Positions 36,664 to 45,265 of a stretch of DNA of 64,000 bases are shown in pieces. The notes below the pieces were generated by a model. It had not been told where the DNA came from. It did not search any database and was given only the letters and a program-made list of their open reading frames with translations. The DNA is from Campylobacter concisus UNSWCS (GTDB lineage: Bacteria; Campylobacterota; Campylobacteria; Campylobacterales; Campylobacteraceae), in NCBI RefSeq assembly GCF_000466685.1, contig NZ_ANNG01000005.1, positions 1-64,000 of the forward strand, in the 5' to 3' direction. How positions within the stretch are numbered: position 1 is the first letter of the stretch; every line of letters begins with the position of its first letter. A program made the translations under genes and the position numbers.

Positions 36664-38591
36664 ATTTCATTTTGTTTTAAAGCAACTCGCAAAATTAGCT
36701 TTTTAACGTTTTCTTCTTTGCAAAGCAGCTTCACACCAACCTCTTCTATGAAGTAGTATGGTAGCTTTTTCAGCTTCTTTTCAAGCATCAAAAACCTATC
36801 TGAGATGATTTTTATATCATTTTGCAAGGCGTTTTTCTCTTTTAACTCGTCTAAATTTAGATAATTTCTAAGCTTAACCAGATCGCTATTTATATCATCA
36901 AGCTTGCTAGCTATAAATTTTGCATTTTTCATATTATCATCGTCTAAATTTTTACTAACTTTTATAGCGTAGTTTAGCTCATTTATCGAGTCTAAAACCC
37001 TTTTTTCATCCGTGCTAAAAGCATCTTTGTTTGACTCATTTAAAGAAATTTGCACTAAATTTCTAAAACCCATCAAGGCACTGCTTAAGCTATTTTTTAT
37101 CGCTGTATAGTCATTTTTCCTAGTTAGCAGATAGGTAGCAAAAACTATCAAAAAGCCAGCTGCCACGTCAAGCAGTCTATCGACCATAAGGGCTAAAAAG
37201 TCTCTTTTTATAAGCGAAAAAATGGCTGTAAATTCAAACATAAAAGCTGTTGCAAAGACGATTTGTTTGTAAGATTTTAGATAATAAACCAAAAACATAC
37301 CGATAAAGACAACCACGTAAAATGCGTATGACTCACCCATAAATTTCACAAAAACAAGCGCGATAAAAAAGCCGATAACTCCGCCAAGAAGGCTATCTCT
37401 GCCTGCATTTTTTAAAGCATCTTCGTCGCTTTTGTTTAGGCTCATCACGGCAATTGCGATCCAAATTCCATGATTTATATGCATCGCCTGCGCTATAAAA
37501 ATGGCTATCGACATGCAAATGGCAAGCCTTAAAGACTCTTTTAATATTTCATTTTTTAAATTTAGCTTTTTAAACGCCTCTTTTAGCGTGATCTTTTTTG
37601 TGTTATTAAACGAGAGTTTGTCCTCGCCGCCCTCTTTTATAAGCAAAAATTTATCATAAAGCACGCCAAGCGAGCTTGCGAAAATTTTAAAATTTGAGTT
37701 TTTAGCTAAATTTAGCGCATCAAATTTTAGCTTTGGAGTTTGATTTTTGAAAATTTTTTTAAGCTCAAAAAGGTTGTAAGCGATCTCATTTTTTACCTCA
37801 TTTAAAAGCGCTTTGTCCTCGATCCTTTCAAATGAAGCACCCAATGTTCGAAGCAAAAGAGCGATCTCTTCAACTTTATAAAAATAAAATAGCGCTTTGG
37901 CTTGATTTCTAACTAGCTTGACATCTTTTATCTTTAGGCTTTTGTTTGCAAAAATTTCTTTTGATTTATCAATCGAGCTCATCAAATCTGCAATACTTGC
38001 GTAAAAATGGCTCGTGCCAAGCGCCTTGCTCGATAAGATGGCGTTATCTAGTAAAAAGCTGATACTCTTTTTAGTAAATTTGCCGTATTTGCCAAAGTTT
38101 TCAAATTTTATGATGATGCTTAGCACGCCAGCAAGCACCAGACCGCCAATGCTATCAATCACATTTAGCCCAACTGCGGCCTTTGTCACAAAAGCAACTA
38201 GCCCTGTTGCATTTACAGCAAGTAAAATTTTGTTTAAATTTGAGCTATAAATTTGGCTAATGCCTACCACAAATATCCAGACAAATACGATAAGCGAGAG
38301 CCAAACGCCAAGGCTAATAAATGGATCAACAAAGGGCATAAAAGCGCAAGAAAGCGCGATGTAAAGTAGCAAAAATGCAAATTTACTCCTATCTTTGCAC
38401 TCAAGCCCGCCAAGAAAGAAGATACCCATCGTGATATTTACAGCCATGATAGCGCCGCTTAGATGAAAGAAGTAAAAGCACAAAAAGCAGTTAAAAGCTA
38501 TGGTTGTGGCAGCTTTTAGCGAGTAGATGAGCTGGAAATTTGCAGGGTCGTAGTAGCGGATAAAGCTTTTAAATTTCTTAATTATTTCCAT
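36642..38591 (-). CDS. FUSC-family inner-membrane protein
   Basis: 649 residues with two sets of about six membrane helices, each followed by a soluble helical part; this is the FUSC/YccS layout. The second membrane half starts SLRLAICMSIAIFIAQAMHINHGIWIAIAVMSLN, a typical FUSC stretch (aromatic-acid exporter related). The exported compound is unknown. It overlaps the FtsL-like gene by 10 bases, so it is co-transcribed with rsmH. Its end overlaps a convergent gene, an unusually tight junction without visible terminator. Confidence 0.82.
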   Translation of the reverse strand: MEIIKKFKSFIRYYDPANFQLIYSLKAATTIAFNCFLCFYFFHLSGAIMAVNITMGIFFLGGLECKDRSKFAFLLLYIALSCAFMPFVDPFISLGVWLSLIVFVWIFVVGISQIYSSNLNKILLAVNATGLVAFVTKAAVGLNVIDSIGGLVLAGVLSIIIKFENFGKYGKFTKKSISFLLDNAILSSKALGTSHFYASIADLMSSIDKSKEIFANKSLKIKDVKLVRNQAKALFYFYKVEEIALLLRTLGASFERIEDKALLNEVKNEIAYNLFELKKIFKNQTPKLKFDALNLAKNSNFKIFASSLGVLYDKFLLIKEGGEDKLSFNNTKKITLKEAFKKLNLKNEILKESLRLAICMSIAIFIAQAMHINHGIWIAIAVMSLNKSDEDALKNAGRDSLLGGVIGFFIALVFVKFMGESYAFYVVVFIGMFLVYYLKSYKQIVFATAFMFEFTAIFSLIKRDFLALMVDRLLDVAAGFLIVFATYLLTRKNDYTAIKNSLSSALMGFRNLVQISLNESNKDAFSTDEKRVLDSINELNYAIKVSKNLDDDNMKNAKFIASKLDDINSDLVKLRNYLNLDELKEKNALQNDIKIISDRFLMLEKKLKKLPYYFIEEVGVKLLCKEENVKKLILRVALKQNEIYSALSF

Positions 38592-38875
38592 TGACGCTCT
38601 TGCATATTGTTTAAAATTTGATTTTTATAACGCAAATTTTCAAGCTTTATGCTAAGAGCTCTGTTTTCTTCAAGGAGCATATCTCGTTTGCCGCTGATAT
38701 CGGCGATATCTCTACTTATATAATAAATTTGATTTGCTATATAAATTTTTGGCAAAAATAGAGCTAGCGCTATAAAAACCGCCAGATAGACCATCACTAG
38801 CGTCTTAAAGCTTAAATTTACCTCACGTTTTTGCTCCTCGTCGTGAAGTGTTAGCAGCTCTTCTTTTTCTTGCAT
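38582..38875 (-). CDS. FtsL-like small division protein candidate
   Basis: 97 residues: a charged N-terminus (1-22), one membrane helix (about 26-45), then a heptad-rich region (IYYISRDIADISGKRDMLLEENRALSIKLENL) as in FtsL and FtsB. FtsL is usually the next gene after rsmH, as here (two-base gap). The sequence is too divergent to call on similarity; topology, size and position are the evidence. AAGGATAAAG precedes the ATG. Confidence 0.7.
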   Translation of the reverse strand: MQEKEELLTLHDEEQKREVNLSFKTLVMVYLAVFIALALFLPKIYIANQIYYISRDIADISGKRDMLLEENRALSIKLENLRYKNQILNNMQERQWK

Positions 38876-38877
38876 CT

Positions 38878-39801
38878 TTATCCTTTTATCTTAAAAACAC
38901 GCAGTTTTGCGCTCTTGCTTCGTGAATTTTGCGCTAGCTCACTTTGGCTTGCTGTTAGTGGTTTTTTAGTTAAAATTTCACCCAGCTCGTGGTTGTTTCC
39001 GCACTCACATCGGTAGATGCCAGGCGGGCAGATACAGCTGTTTGCCCACTTTTTGAAGCGCTCTTTTACGATCCTATCTTCAAGCGAGTGAAATGTAATA
39101 ATCGCCACCAGGCAATCTTTAAAACCGCCTTTTTCTATGCTATCAAGCAAATTTGTTAGCTCATCTAGCTCGCCATTTACCTCTATCCTGATCGCCTGAA
39201 AAGCAAGGATCGCAGGGCTAACACCGCGCCCTTTTATCTGGGCTGTGCCTATTATGTTTGCAAGCTCTTTTGCGCTTGTTATCTTGCCTAAATTTCTAGC
39301 ATTTATTATCTTATTTGCGATCCCAGAGGCATTTTTTAGCTCGCCGTAATCCCTAAAAATCCTAACTAACTCATCAAACGAGTAGCCATTTACCACGTCA
39401 TAGGCGCTAAATCCTCGCTCTTTATCCATGCGCATATCAAGCGCGCTTGAGCCAAGACTAAAGCCCCTATCATCTTTATCTATCTGCAAAGAGCTAACGC
39501 CAATGTCGGCTAAAATCCCTCTAACATTTGAAATTTCATCGCTACTAAGCTTACTAATAAGCTCAGAGAAATTGCTCTTGTAAATTTTTACTCTACTGCC
39601 AAATGGCTCAAGTTTTTTGAGCGAGAAATTTATAGCTTCGATATCTTTGTCGCAAGCGATCAAATTTAGATTTTCATTTTGAGATAAAATGGTACTAGAA
39701 TGTCCAGCATATCCAAGCGTGCAATCTATAAAATTTCCACGCAGGTCTTTAAAAAATGATAAAACTTCGTCAAGTAAAACGCTAATATGCGGACTTTGCA
39801 A
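38878..39801 (-). CDS. rsmH: 16S rRNA C1402 N4-methyltransferase
   Basis: 307 residues. It methylates C1402 of 16S rRNA with SAM. The SAM site is DCTLGYAGHSS; the C-terminal PPGIYRCECG and KPLTASQSELAQNSRSKSAKLRV motifs are typical of RsmH. I chose TTG at 39801 (LQSPHISVLLDEV) because AGAGG lies upstream and the family begins PH.PVLL; the frame stays open to 39882 but that extension is not part of the family. The gene opens an operon with the FtsL-like and FUSC genes. Confidence 0.92.
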   Translation of the reverse strand: MQSPHISVLLDEVLSFFKDLRGNFIDCTLGYAGHSSTILSQNENLNLIACDKDIEAINFSLKKLEPFGSRVKIYKSNFSELISKLSSDEISNVRGILADIGVSSLQIDKDDRGFSLGSSALDMRMDKERGFSAYDVVNGYSFDELVRIFRDYGELKNASGIANKIINARNLGKITSAKELANIIGTAQIKGRGVSPAILAFQAIRIEVNGELDELTNLLDSIEKGGFKDCLVAIITFHSLEDRIVKERFKKWANSCICPPGIYRCECGNNHELGEILTKKPLTASQSELAQNSRSKSAKLRVFKIKG

Positions 39802-39900
39802 CACTGCCTCTTTAGTGAAATTAGTGTGAAAATTTATCGAAATTTTACTTAAAAAGCTATCATTACATAAAATTTTACACAAATTTTAAGATAGCTTAAA

Positions 39901-39906
39901 TATAAT
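39901..39906 (+). promoter_or_regulatory. -10 box for the aldolase-like gene
   Basis: TATAAT 21 bases before an ATG preceded by TAGGAG. No clear -35 box is present, as is usual in Campylobacter. Confidence 0.6.
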
Positions 39907-39927
39907 CACCCAAACATAGGAGAAAAA

Positions 39928-40515
39928 ATGGACTTATTGCACTCAACAAATGAGATAAAAAAGATATCTCTTTCGATGTTTAGAAAGAATTTTTTTGGTG
40001 TTTTTCATGGTTCTATCTCGGCAAGAGTAGAAAAAAATCAATTTATCATCAACAAGCAAAGTGCCATTTTTGACGACTTGCAAGATAGTGATCTAACACT
40101 TCTTTCATCAAAAAAAGACTACCGATGGAATGATGCAAGTTTAGATGCTGATATACACTTAAACATTTACAAAAACATAAATGAAGCAAAATTTGTCTGC
40201 TACGCCATGCCTCCATACGTGACAGCTTATGCAATGAAACATGAAAAGATCGCACCAAAAGACTATTTTGGATGCATGAGATTTAATGAAATTTTAGTCT
40301 ATGATCCAAAACAGTTTGACGACTGGTATGAGCGTGCTGAGACAGAAATTTATAGAGCGATGATAGAGAAAAATACTAACGTCGTTGTGATCAAAGGATA
40401 CGGCGTTTACGCGTATAGCAGGAGCCCTCAGCTACTTGCAAAAGATATAGCCTTGTTAGAAAATAGCTGCAAACTGCTTCATTTTACTGGTGATTACAGC
40501 GATTTTAGCATTTAA
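39928..40515 (+). CDS. Class II aldolase/adducin-like protein lacking zinc ligands
   Basis: 195 residues with the fold pattern of class II aldolase/adducin proteins: MFRKNFFGVFHGSISARV near the start, DADIHLNIY, then FVCYAMPPYVTAYAM and VVIKGYGVYAYSRSPQLLAKDIALLE. Active members have a His-X-His pair in the third stretch and a NHG histidine in the fourth; here these read Y92-A93-M94 and G157-Y158-G159, so all three zinc ligands are gone. The protein is unlikely to be an aldolase. Well-formed ribosome site TAGGAG. It sits between rsmH (divergent) and the ppiD-ftsA-ftsZ group. Confidence 0.82.
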   Translation: MDLLHSTNEIKKISLSMFRKNFFGVFHGSISARVEKNQFIINKQSAIFDDLQDSDLTLLSSKKDYRWNDASLDADIHLNIYKNINEAKFVCYAMPPYVTAYAMKHEKIAPKDYFGCMRFNEILVYDPKQFDDWYERAETEIYRAMIEKNTNVVVIKGYGVYAYSRSPQLLAKDIALLENSCKLLHFTGDYSDFSI

Positions 40516-40607
40516 ATTTTTGCTAACAAAGATAAAAAATGTTAGTAAAAATTTAGCAAGAAACGTTTTTATAAAGCCCCATTTTAAGCTTATTTAAGCC
40601 AAATTTC

Positions 40608-40615
40608 TATAAAAT
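40608..40615 (+). promoter_or_regulatory. -10 region of ppiD-ftsA-ftsZ promoter
   Basis: TATAAAAT 40 bases before the PpiD-like ATG; AAAGGAAG is the ribosome site. A weak hairpin (CTAACA at 40523, TGTTAG at 40540) after the aldolase-like gene may end the upstream transcript. Confidence 0.5.
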
Positions 40616-40654
40616 ATCGCACAAGCTTTGTTAGTATTTTAAAGGAAGAACTTA

Positions 40655-42112
40655 ATGTTATCTTGGATGCAAAAACATAAAAAATACCTAGTCGTGACAA
40701 TTTGGGTAAGCACGATAGCTTTTGTCGGTGCTGGTTTTGTCGGCTGGGGCGCATACGATCTAAACAGCAACAGAGCTACTTCAGTAGCCAAAGTAGGACA
40801 TAGAAATATAAGCGTTCAAGAGCTGCAACAAAAATATGATAGGTTATATCAGTACTACAACAATGTATTTGAAGGCAAATTAACTCAAGAGAAAGCTGAA
40901 GAGTTAGGCTTAGAAAATGCTGCACTTCAAGCTGCTATTCAAGAAAATTTACTATTAAATTTTGCAGATGACATAGGTCTAAGTGTTAATAAAGATGATG
41001 TTTTAAAATATATAATCGTCGATCCAACATTTCAAAAAGACGGCGTTTTTGACAAAAATTTATACTACGATGTGCTAAGAAGAGCCAGGATAAACCCAAC
41101 TGATTTTGAAGACAATCTAAAACTAACTATCTTACTAGATAAACTTAGAACTATTTTAAATTTGCCTGCTAGCAAAGAAGATATCGCCATGATGGAAGCT
41201 AGCTTTTTCATGCAAGATAAATTAGCTGTGCAAGTAGTAAATGCTGATCAAAACGATATCAAAGTAGATGAGAAAGAGCTAAAAGATCTTTGGGAGATAA
41301 ATAAAAATAACTATATGACAAAGACACTTTATGGTATAGATACATACTTTGTCGAGTCAGAAAAAAGCGACGCAAACGAAAGCGTTTTAAAATCTTACTA
41401 TAACGAGAACCAAGATAAATATAAGGGTTCTGATGACAAGATAAAACCTTTTAGCGAGGTAAAAGCTGAGGTTAATAAAGACTATAACATAGAGCAAAGC
41501 AAAACTAATGCTTTAGAAAAGTATGTCGCTGTTAAAAAAGCTGAGCTTGCAACTAATGGTTTTATAAGTGTAAATGAAGACAATGCTACTTTTTCACTTG
41601 ATGAGATAAAGGGTGCAAAAGTTGGTGAAGTGATAAAACCATTTATCTATAAAGATGGCTATTTGATAGCTAGAGTAAAAAGTATAACTCCTCCACAACC
41701 TATGAGCTTTGAACAAGCAAGAGCTAATGTGCTTGAAATTTATAAAAGTAAAAAAGAAAAAGAAATTTTAACAGCAAAAGCAAAAGAGACTCTACAAAAC
41801 TTCAAAGGCACAGATGTTGGCTTTGTTAGCAGAGAGGTAAATGGCTCTATTGCGGGCTTAAATGAGAGCGATACAAGAGCTTTTGTATCTCAACTTTTTG
41901 ACACTAACAACACAAAAGGTTATGTTATATTAGATGACAAAGCCGTAGTGTACGATATTTTGGAACAAAGATTGCTTACTAACAATATAAATAACAACTA
42001 TAAGCAAATAACACAACAAAATGTTGCGATACTTAAAAACAACGAGTTGATAAAAGATTTAACAAACAAACTTCTAAAATATTATGAAGTTAAAGAATAT
42101 GTCAAAAGGTAA
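40655..42112 (+). CDS. PpiD/SurA-type periplasmic chaperone
   Basis: 485 residues, anchored by an N-terminal helix (VVTIWVSTIAFVGAGFVGWGAY), then a SurA-N-type helical chaperone domain (about 40-170). PpiD of E. coli has 623 residues with a parvulin domain in the middle; here I see no intact parvulin core, only the C-terminal SurA-C-like helix region after FIYKDGYLIARV. It probably helps newly exported proteins fold rather than isomerise prolines. Five bases before ftsA, in the order I recall for C. jejuni Cj0694-ftsA-ftsZ. Confidence 0.82.
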   Translation: MLSWMQKHKKYLVVTIWVSTIAFVGAGFVGWGAYDLNSNRATSVAKVGHRNISVQELQQKYDRLYQYYNNVFEGKLTQEKAEELGLENAALQAAIQENLLLNFADDIGLSVNKDDVLKYIIVDPTFQKDGVFDKNLYYDVLRRARINPTDFEDNLKLTILLDKLRTILNLPASKEDIAMMEASFFMQDKLAVQVVNADQNDIKVDEKELKDLWEINKNNYMTKTLYGIDTYFVESEKSDANESVLKSYYNENQDKYKGSDDKIKPFSEVKAEVNKDYNIEQSKTNALEKYVAVKKAELATNGFISVNEDNATFSLDEIKGAKVGEVIKPFIYKDGYLIARVKSITPPQPMSFEQARANVLEIYKSKKEKEILTAKAKETLQNFKGTDVGFVSREVNGSIAGLNESDTRAFVSQLFDTNNTKGYVILDDKAVVYDILEQRLLTNNINNNYKQITQQNVAILKNNELIKDLTNKLLKYYEVKEYVKR

Positions 42113-42117
42113 AAATT

Positions 42118-43536
42118 TTGAGTACTAGAATTTTAGGCATAGATGTCGGATCATTTCAAATTTGCGCTGTTATAGCAGAGCAAAATGATGATGGCATAAA
42201 GATAATAGGAATAGGTACAGAAAAAGCACAAGGTATAAAAAAAGGTGCTATAAACAACATTGAACTAGCTGCAAAATCTATAAAAAATGCACTCATAGAA
42301 GCGCAAAAAGTTGCGGGTACACACTACGAAAGAGTAGTAGTTTCGATATCTGGAAAATATACTAAAAGCGTAAATAGCAGTGGTGTAGTAAATATACCAA
42401 ATCATGAAATAGGCATAAAAGAGATAGAGCGTGCTATGCAGATGGCAGATCACAATGCCGAGACTTCCCCAGAATATGAAAAACTTCATGTCTTACCTTA
42501 CAACTTTAAAGTGGATGGACAAGAATTTATAGAAGATCCTATTGGCATGAATGGTACTAGACTTGAAGTGCAAACTCATATCATAAGTATCCAAAAATCA
42601 CAACTAAGCAACCTAAGAAAAGCTGTAAATTTAGCAGGCGTACAAGTCGATAACGTCGTTCTTTCTGGTTACGCATCAGCCATAGCAACACTAACAAAAG
42701 ATGAAAAAGAACTAGGTGTTGCACTTATAGATATGGGCGGCGAGACATGTAATATGGTAGTGCACGCTGGAAATTCACTAAGATACAACTCATATCTACA
42801 CGTTGGCTCTGCAAATATAACCATAGATCTTTCAATGGCGCTTCATACTCCTTTGCCAAAAGCTGAAGAGATAAAACTAGAATATGGCAAGCTAGTAAAT
42901 AAATCAGTTGATCTTATCGAGCTTCCAAGACTTGGTGATGAGCAAAAAACTCACGAAGTTTCACTTGATGTTATATCAAATGTCATCTCAGCTAGAGCAG
43001 AAGAGACTGTGATGGTGCTTGCAAATATGCTTGAAGATAGTGGATATAAAGATCTTGTTGGAGCTGGCATAGTACTAACTGGTGGCATGACAAAACTTGA
43101 TGGGTTAAAAGACCTAGCTTCTGCGATATTTGACAACATGCCAGTTAGGATCGCAAGACCAAAAGAGATGGATGGTTTATATGAGATTTTAAGAGATCCA
43201 GCAAATTCTTGTGCCATAGGACTTTGCATGTATGGCGCTGGTGAATTTACACCTTATGAGATAGACTCAGAAAAAAAGATGAGATATAAAGGTGAGTTAA
43301 GATCAAAGCCAAAAGCAAATTTCAATATTTTTGAAGAAGAGAAAAAAGAGAAATTTGAGGTAAAAAAACAGGATAAAGATGATTTTGAAGAAGGCATTGA
43401 GCTTGTAAATATGGATATAAATTTAGAGCAAACAAACAACAAAAATGAGCTTGCAAATATTGCTGATATAAGTAAGCAAGAAAAAAAACCAAGTGCTTTA
43501 AAGAAATTTTGGCACAGCATGACGCAACTATTTTGA
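42118..43536 (+). CDS. ftsA: Cell division protein FtsA
   Basis: 472 residues. Actin-like ATPase that anchors FtsZ to the membrane: phosphate loop GIDVGSFQI, second motif ALIDMGGETCNM, and LTGGMTKLDGL. The last residues (SALKKFWHSMTQLF) form the amphipathic membrane-binding helix. It is longer than E. coli FtsA (420) through a charged linker of about 60 residues before that helix. Start is TTG at 42118 with AAAGG upstream. Confidence 0.94.
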   Translation: MSTRILGIDVGSFQICAVIAEQNDDGIKIIGIGTEKAQGIKKGAINNIELAAKSIKNALIEAQKVAGTHYERVVVSISGKYTKSVNSSGVVNIPNHEIGIKEIERAMQMADHNAETSPEYEKLHVLPYNFKVDGQEFIEDPIGMNGTRLEVQTHIISIQKSQLSNLRKAVNLAGVQVDNVVLSGYASAIATLTKDEKELGVALIDMGGETCNMVVHAGNSLRYNSYLHVGSANITIDLSMALHTPLPKAEEIKLEYGKLVNKSVDLIELPRLGDEQKTHEVSLDVISNVISARAEETVMVLANMLEDSGYKDLVGAGIVLTGGMTKLDGLKDLASAIFDNMPVRIARPKEMDGLYEILRDPANSCAIGLCMYGAGEFTPYEIDSEKKMRYKGELRSKPKANFNIFEEEKKEKFEVKKQDKDDFEEGIELVNMDINLEQTNNKNELANIADISKQEKKPSALKKFWHSMTQLF

Positions 43537-43550
43537 GGAGAATTTTTACA

Positions 43551-44690
43551 ATGAGCAACAGTTTCACAATCGAAGAGAACAAGAGCCTATATAGCGCAAA
43601 GATAAAGGTAGTAGGCGTAGGTGGTGGTGGTGGTAATATGATAAACCACATCATAAGAGAGAATCCAAATTTAGACATCGATCTAATGATAGCAAATACG
43701 GATGCTAAGGCACTTGACAATTCTCCTGCACACACAAAGATACAGCTTGGTGAGAAAAAGACAAAAGGTCTTGGCGCTGGTATGAGACCAGAGGTCGGCA
43801 AAGAAGCCGCACAAGAGAGCTACGAAGAGATAAAAAGCGCTCTTGAGACTTCTGACGTTGTGTTTATCGCTTCAGGCCTTGGTGGTGGTACAGGTACAGG
43901 CGCTGCTCCGGTTGTTGCACAAGCTGCAAAAGAGATAGGTGCGCTAACAGTTGCTGTTGTGACTATGCCTTTTTCATTTGAGGGTAAAAAGCGCAGCAAG
44001 CTAGCTGATATTGGTCTAAGCGAGCTTAGAAAAGAGAGCGACTCTATCGTTATCATACCAAACGACAGACTTTTAACTTTAATAGATAAAAAATCAGGCA
44101 TCAAAGAGAGCTTTAAAATGGTTGATGAAGTGCTTGCAAGAGCGGTAAATGGTATGTGCTCTATCGTGCTTGACTCTGGTGTCAGCGATATCAACCTTGA
44201 CTTTGCTGACGTAAAAACAGTTATGAGCCACAGAGGTCACGCTTTAATGGGCGTTGGCGAGGCTTATGGCGAGGGTGCAGCTCAAGAAGCTATCAAAAAT
44301 GCTATCCAATCACCATTACTTGATAATATGAATATAAACGGAGCGCTTGGTGTTTTAGTTCATTTCAAAATGCATCCAAACTGCTCACTTGATGATCTTC
44401 ATAGCGCGATGTCAATGATTGAAGAGGCATCTGATGATGATGCTGATGTGATCTTTGGTACAACAACCGATGAAAACATAGAAGACAATAAAGTCGAAGT
44501 TACCATCATCGCAACAGGTTTTAAAGGTGCTGAAAAAGAAAGCGAAGAAAAAAAAATAGCCCAAGAGCCTGAAAACGATCTTTTAAATAAAAATATCGTT
44601 TTAAAAAGAAGAGTAAGTGGTGGATATAACAGCGATGAGTATATCTCTCAGCTAGATATCCCATCATATCTTCGCCATCAAATGGACTAA
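43551..44690 (+). CDS. ftsZ: Cell division GTPase FtsZ
   Basis: 379 residues. Tubulin-like GTPase that forms the division ring. GTP-binding motif GGGTGTGAAPVVA is present, with the T7 loop in NLDFADVKTVM. The C-terminal SQLDIPSYLRHQMD is the conserved peptide that binds FtsA. I chose ATG at 43551, fourteen bases after the ftsA stop and ten after GAGGAG; an upstream in-frame start within ftsA has no ribosome site. Confidence 0.97.
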   Translation: MSNSFTIEENKSLYSAKIKVVGVGGGGGNMINHIIRENPNLDIDLMIANTDAKALDNSPAHTKIQLGEKKTKGLGAGMRPEVGKEAAQESYEEIKSALETSDVVFIASGLGGGTGTGAAPVVAQAAKEIGALTVAVVTMPFSFEGKKRSKLADIGLSELRKESDSIVIIPNDRLLTLIDKKSGIKESFKMVDEVLARAVNGMCSIVLDSGVSDINLDFADVKTVMSHRGHALMGVGEAYGEGAAQEAIKNAIQSPLLDNMNINGALGVLVHFKMHPNCSLDDLHSAMSMIEEASDDDADVIFGTTTDENIEDNKVEVTIIATGFKGAEKESEEKKIAQEPENDLLNKNIVLKRRVSGGYNSDEYISQLDIPSYLRHQMD

Positions 44691-44714
44691 GTCCCAACTA
44701 AAAATTCTCCTATT

Positions 44715-44739
44715 AAATTGCAAGTTTATCTTGCAATTT
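44715..44739 (+). terminator. ftsZ terminator
   Basis: Ten-base perfect stem AAATTGCAAG / CTTGCAATTT, loop TTTAT, followed by ACCTTTTTATA. Confidence 0.75.
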
Positions 44740-44923
44740 ACCTTTTTATATATTCAAATTTTAACCATTACCTAGCAAATTCCTAAAATTATATTCTATA
44801 ACTCGCATTTTTTAGTTTTTACTTGCATAAATTTATTTGTAAATTTATTAGCAGCCCCAAGCAAATTTAACTACGATTTCTTATGATATTTTTCAAATTT
44901 AAAGTAGAAGTTCAAGAAGAAAA

Positions 44924-44957
44924 GCTAGAAATTTGCTAGCTAAGCTAAATTTCTAGC
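44924..44957 (-). terminator. Terminator of the MIP18 operon
   Basis: GCTAGAAATTT and AAATTTCTAGC pair perfectly over 11 bases; on the minus strand the stem is followed by TTTTCTTCTT. It lies 8 bases after the MIP18-family stop codon. Confidence 0.8.
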
Positions 44958-44965
44958 CAAATTTA

Positions 44966-45262
44966 TTAGTGCACTCCAAGTTGTGCTTTTACAAAGTCAC
45001 TTGCCATTTGGATATTCCACTCTGGCTCCCAAACTAGGTCGATCTCGCACTCTTTTACGCCCTCCACACCAAGCACAGCTGTTTCAACCCAGCCAAGTAT
45101 CATCTCATGAAGCGGACAAGACTTAGTTGAAAGCGTCATCGTCACCTTTGCTTTGCCGTTTTCATCGCAGCTTGCATCATATATTAGCCCAAGCGAAACG
45201 ATGTCAAAGCCAACCTCGGGATCGACGATGTTTGATAGAGCATCATAAATTTTTTCTTTCAT
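44966..45262 (-). CDS. MIP18-family (DUF59) Fe-S assembly protein
   Basis: 98 residues, one DUF59 domain: IVDPEVGFDIVSLGLIYDAS, then TLSTKSCPLHEMILGWVE with the conserved reactive cysteine, and CEIDLVWEPEWN. SufT/PaaD-type proteins help mature Fe-S enzymes. It is the last gene of a three-gene operon with an NnrS-like membrane protein and a DUF2249-like protein, three bases after the former. The linkage suggests repair or maturation of metal centres under nitrosative stress; that is inference. Confidence 0.88.
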   Translation of the reverse strand: MKEKIYDALSNIVDPEVGFDIVSLGLIYDASCDENGKAKVTMTLSTKSCPLHEMILGWVETAVLGVEGVKECEIDLVWEPEWNIQMASDFVKAQLGVH

Positions 45263-45265
45263 TTT

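Larger units (their letters stand above)
44691..44965. other. Gap between ftsZ and the MIP18 operon
   Basis: 275 AT-rich bases with a terminator at each end (44715-44739 for ftsZ, 44924-44957 for the minus-strand operon). No open frame with a ribosome site and no further structure seen. Confidence 0.5.

Noticed and set aside
38878-39882. rsmH starting at 39882
   Set aside because: The extra 27 residues are not part of the family and lie over the divergent promoter region.
43322-43801. Open frame opposite the ftsA-ftsZ junction
   Set aside because: Overlaps two certain genes, translation is Cys/Phe/Leu-rich shadow sequence with no motif.
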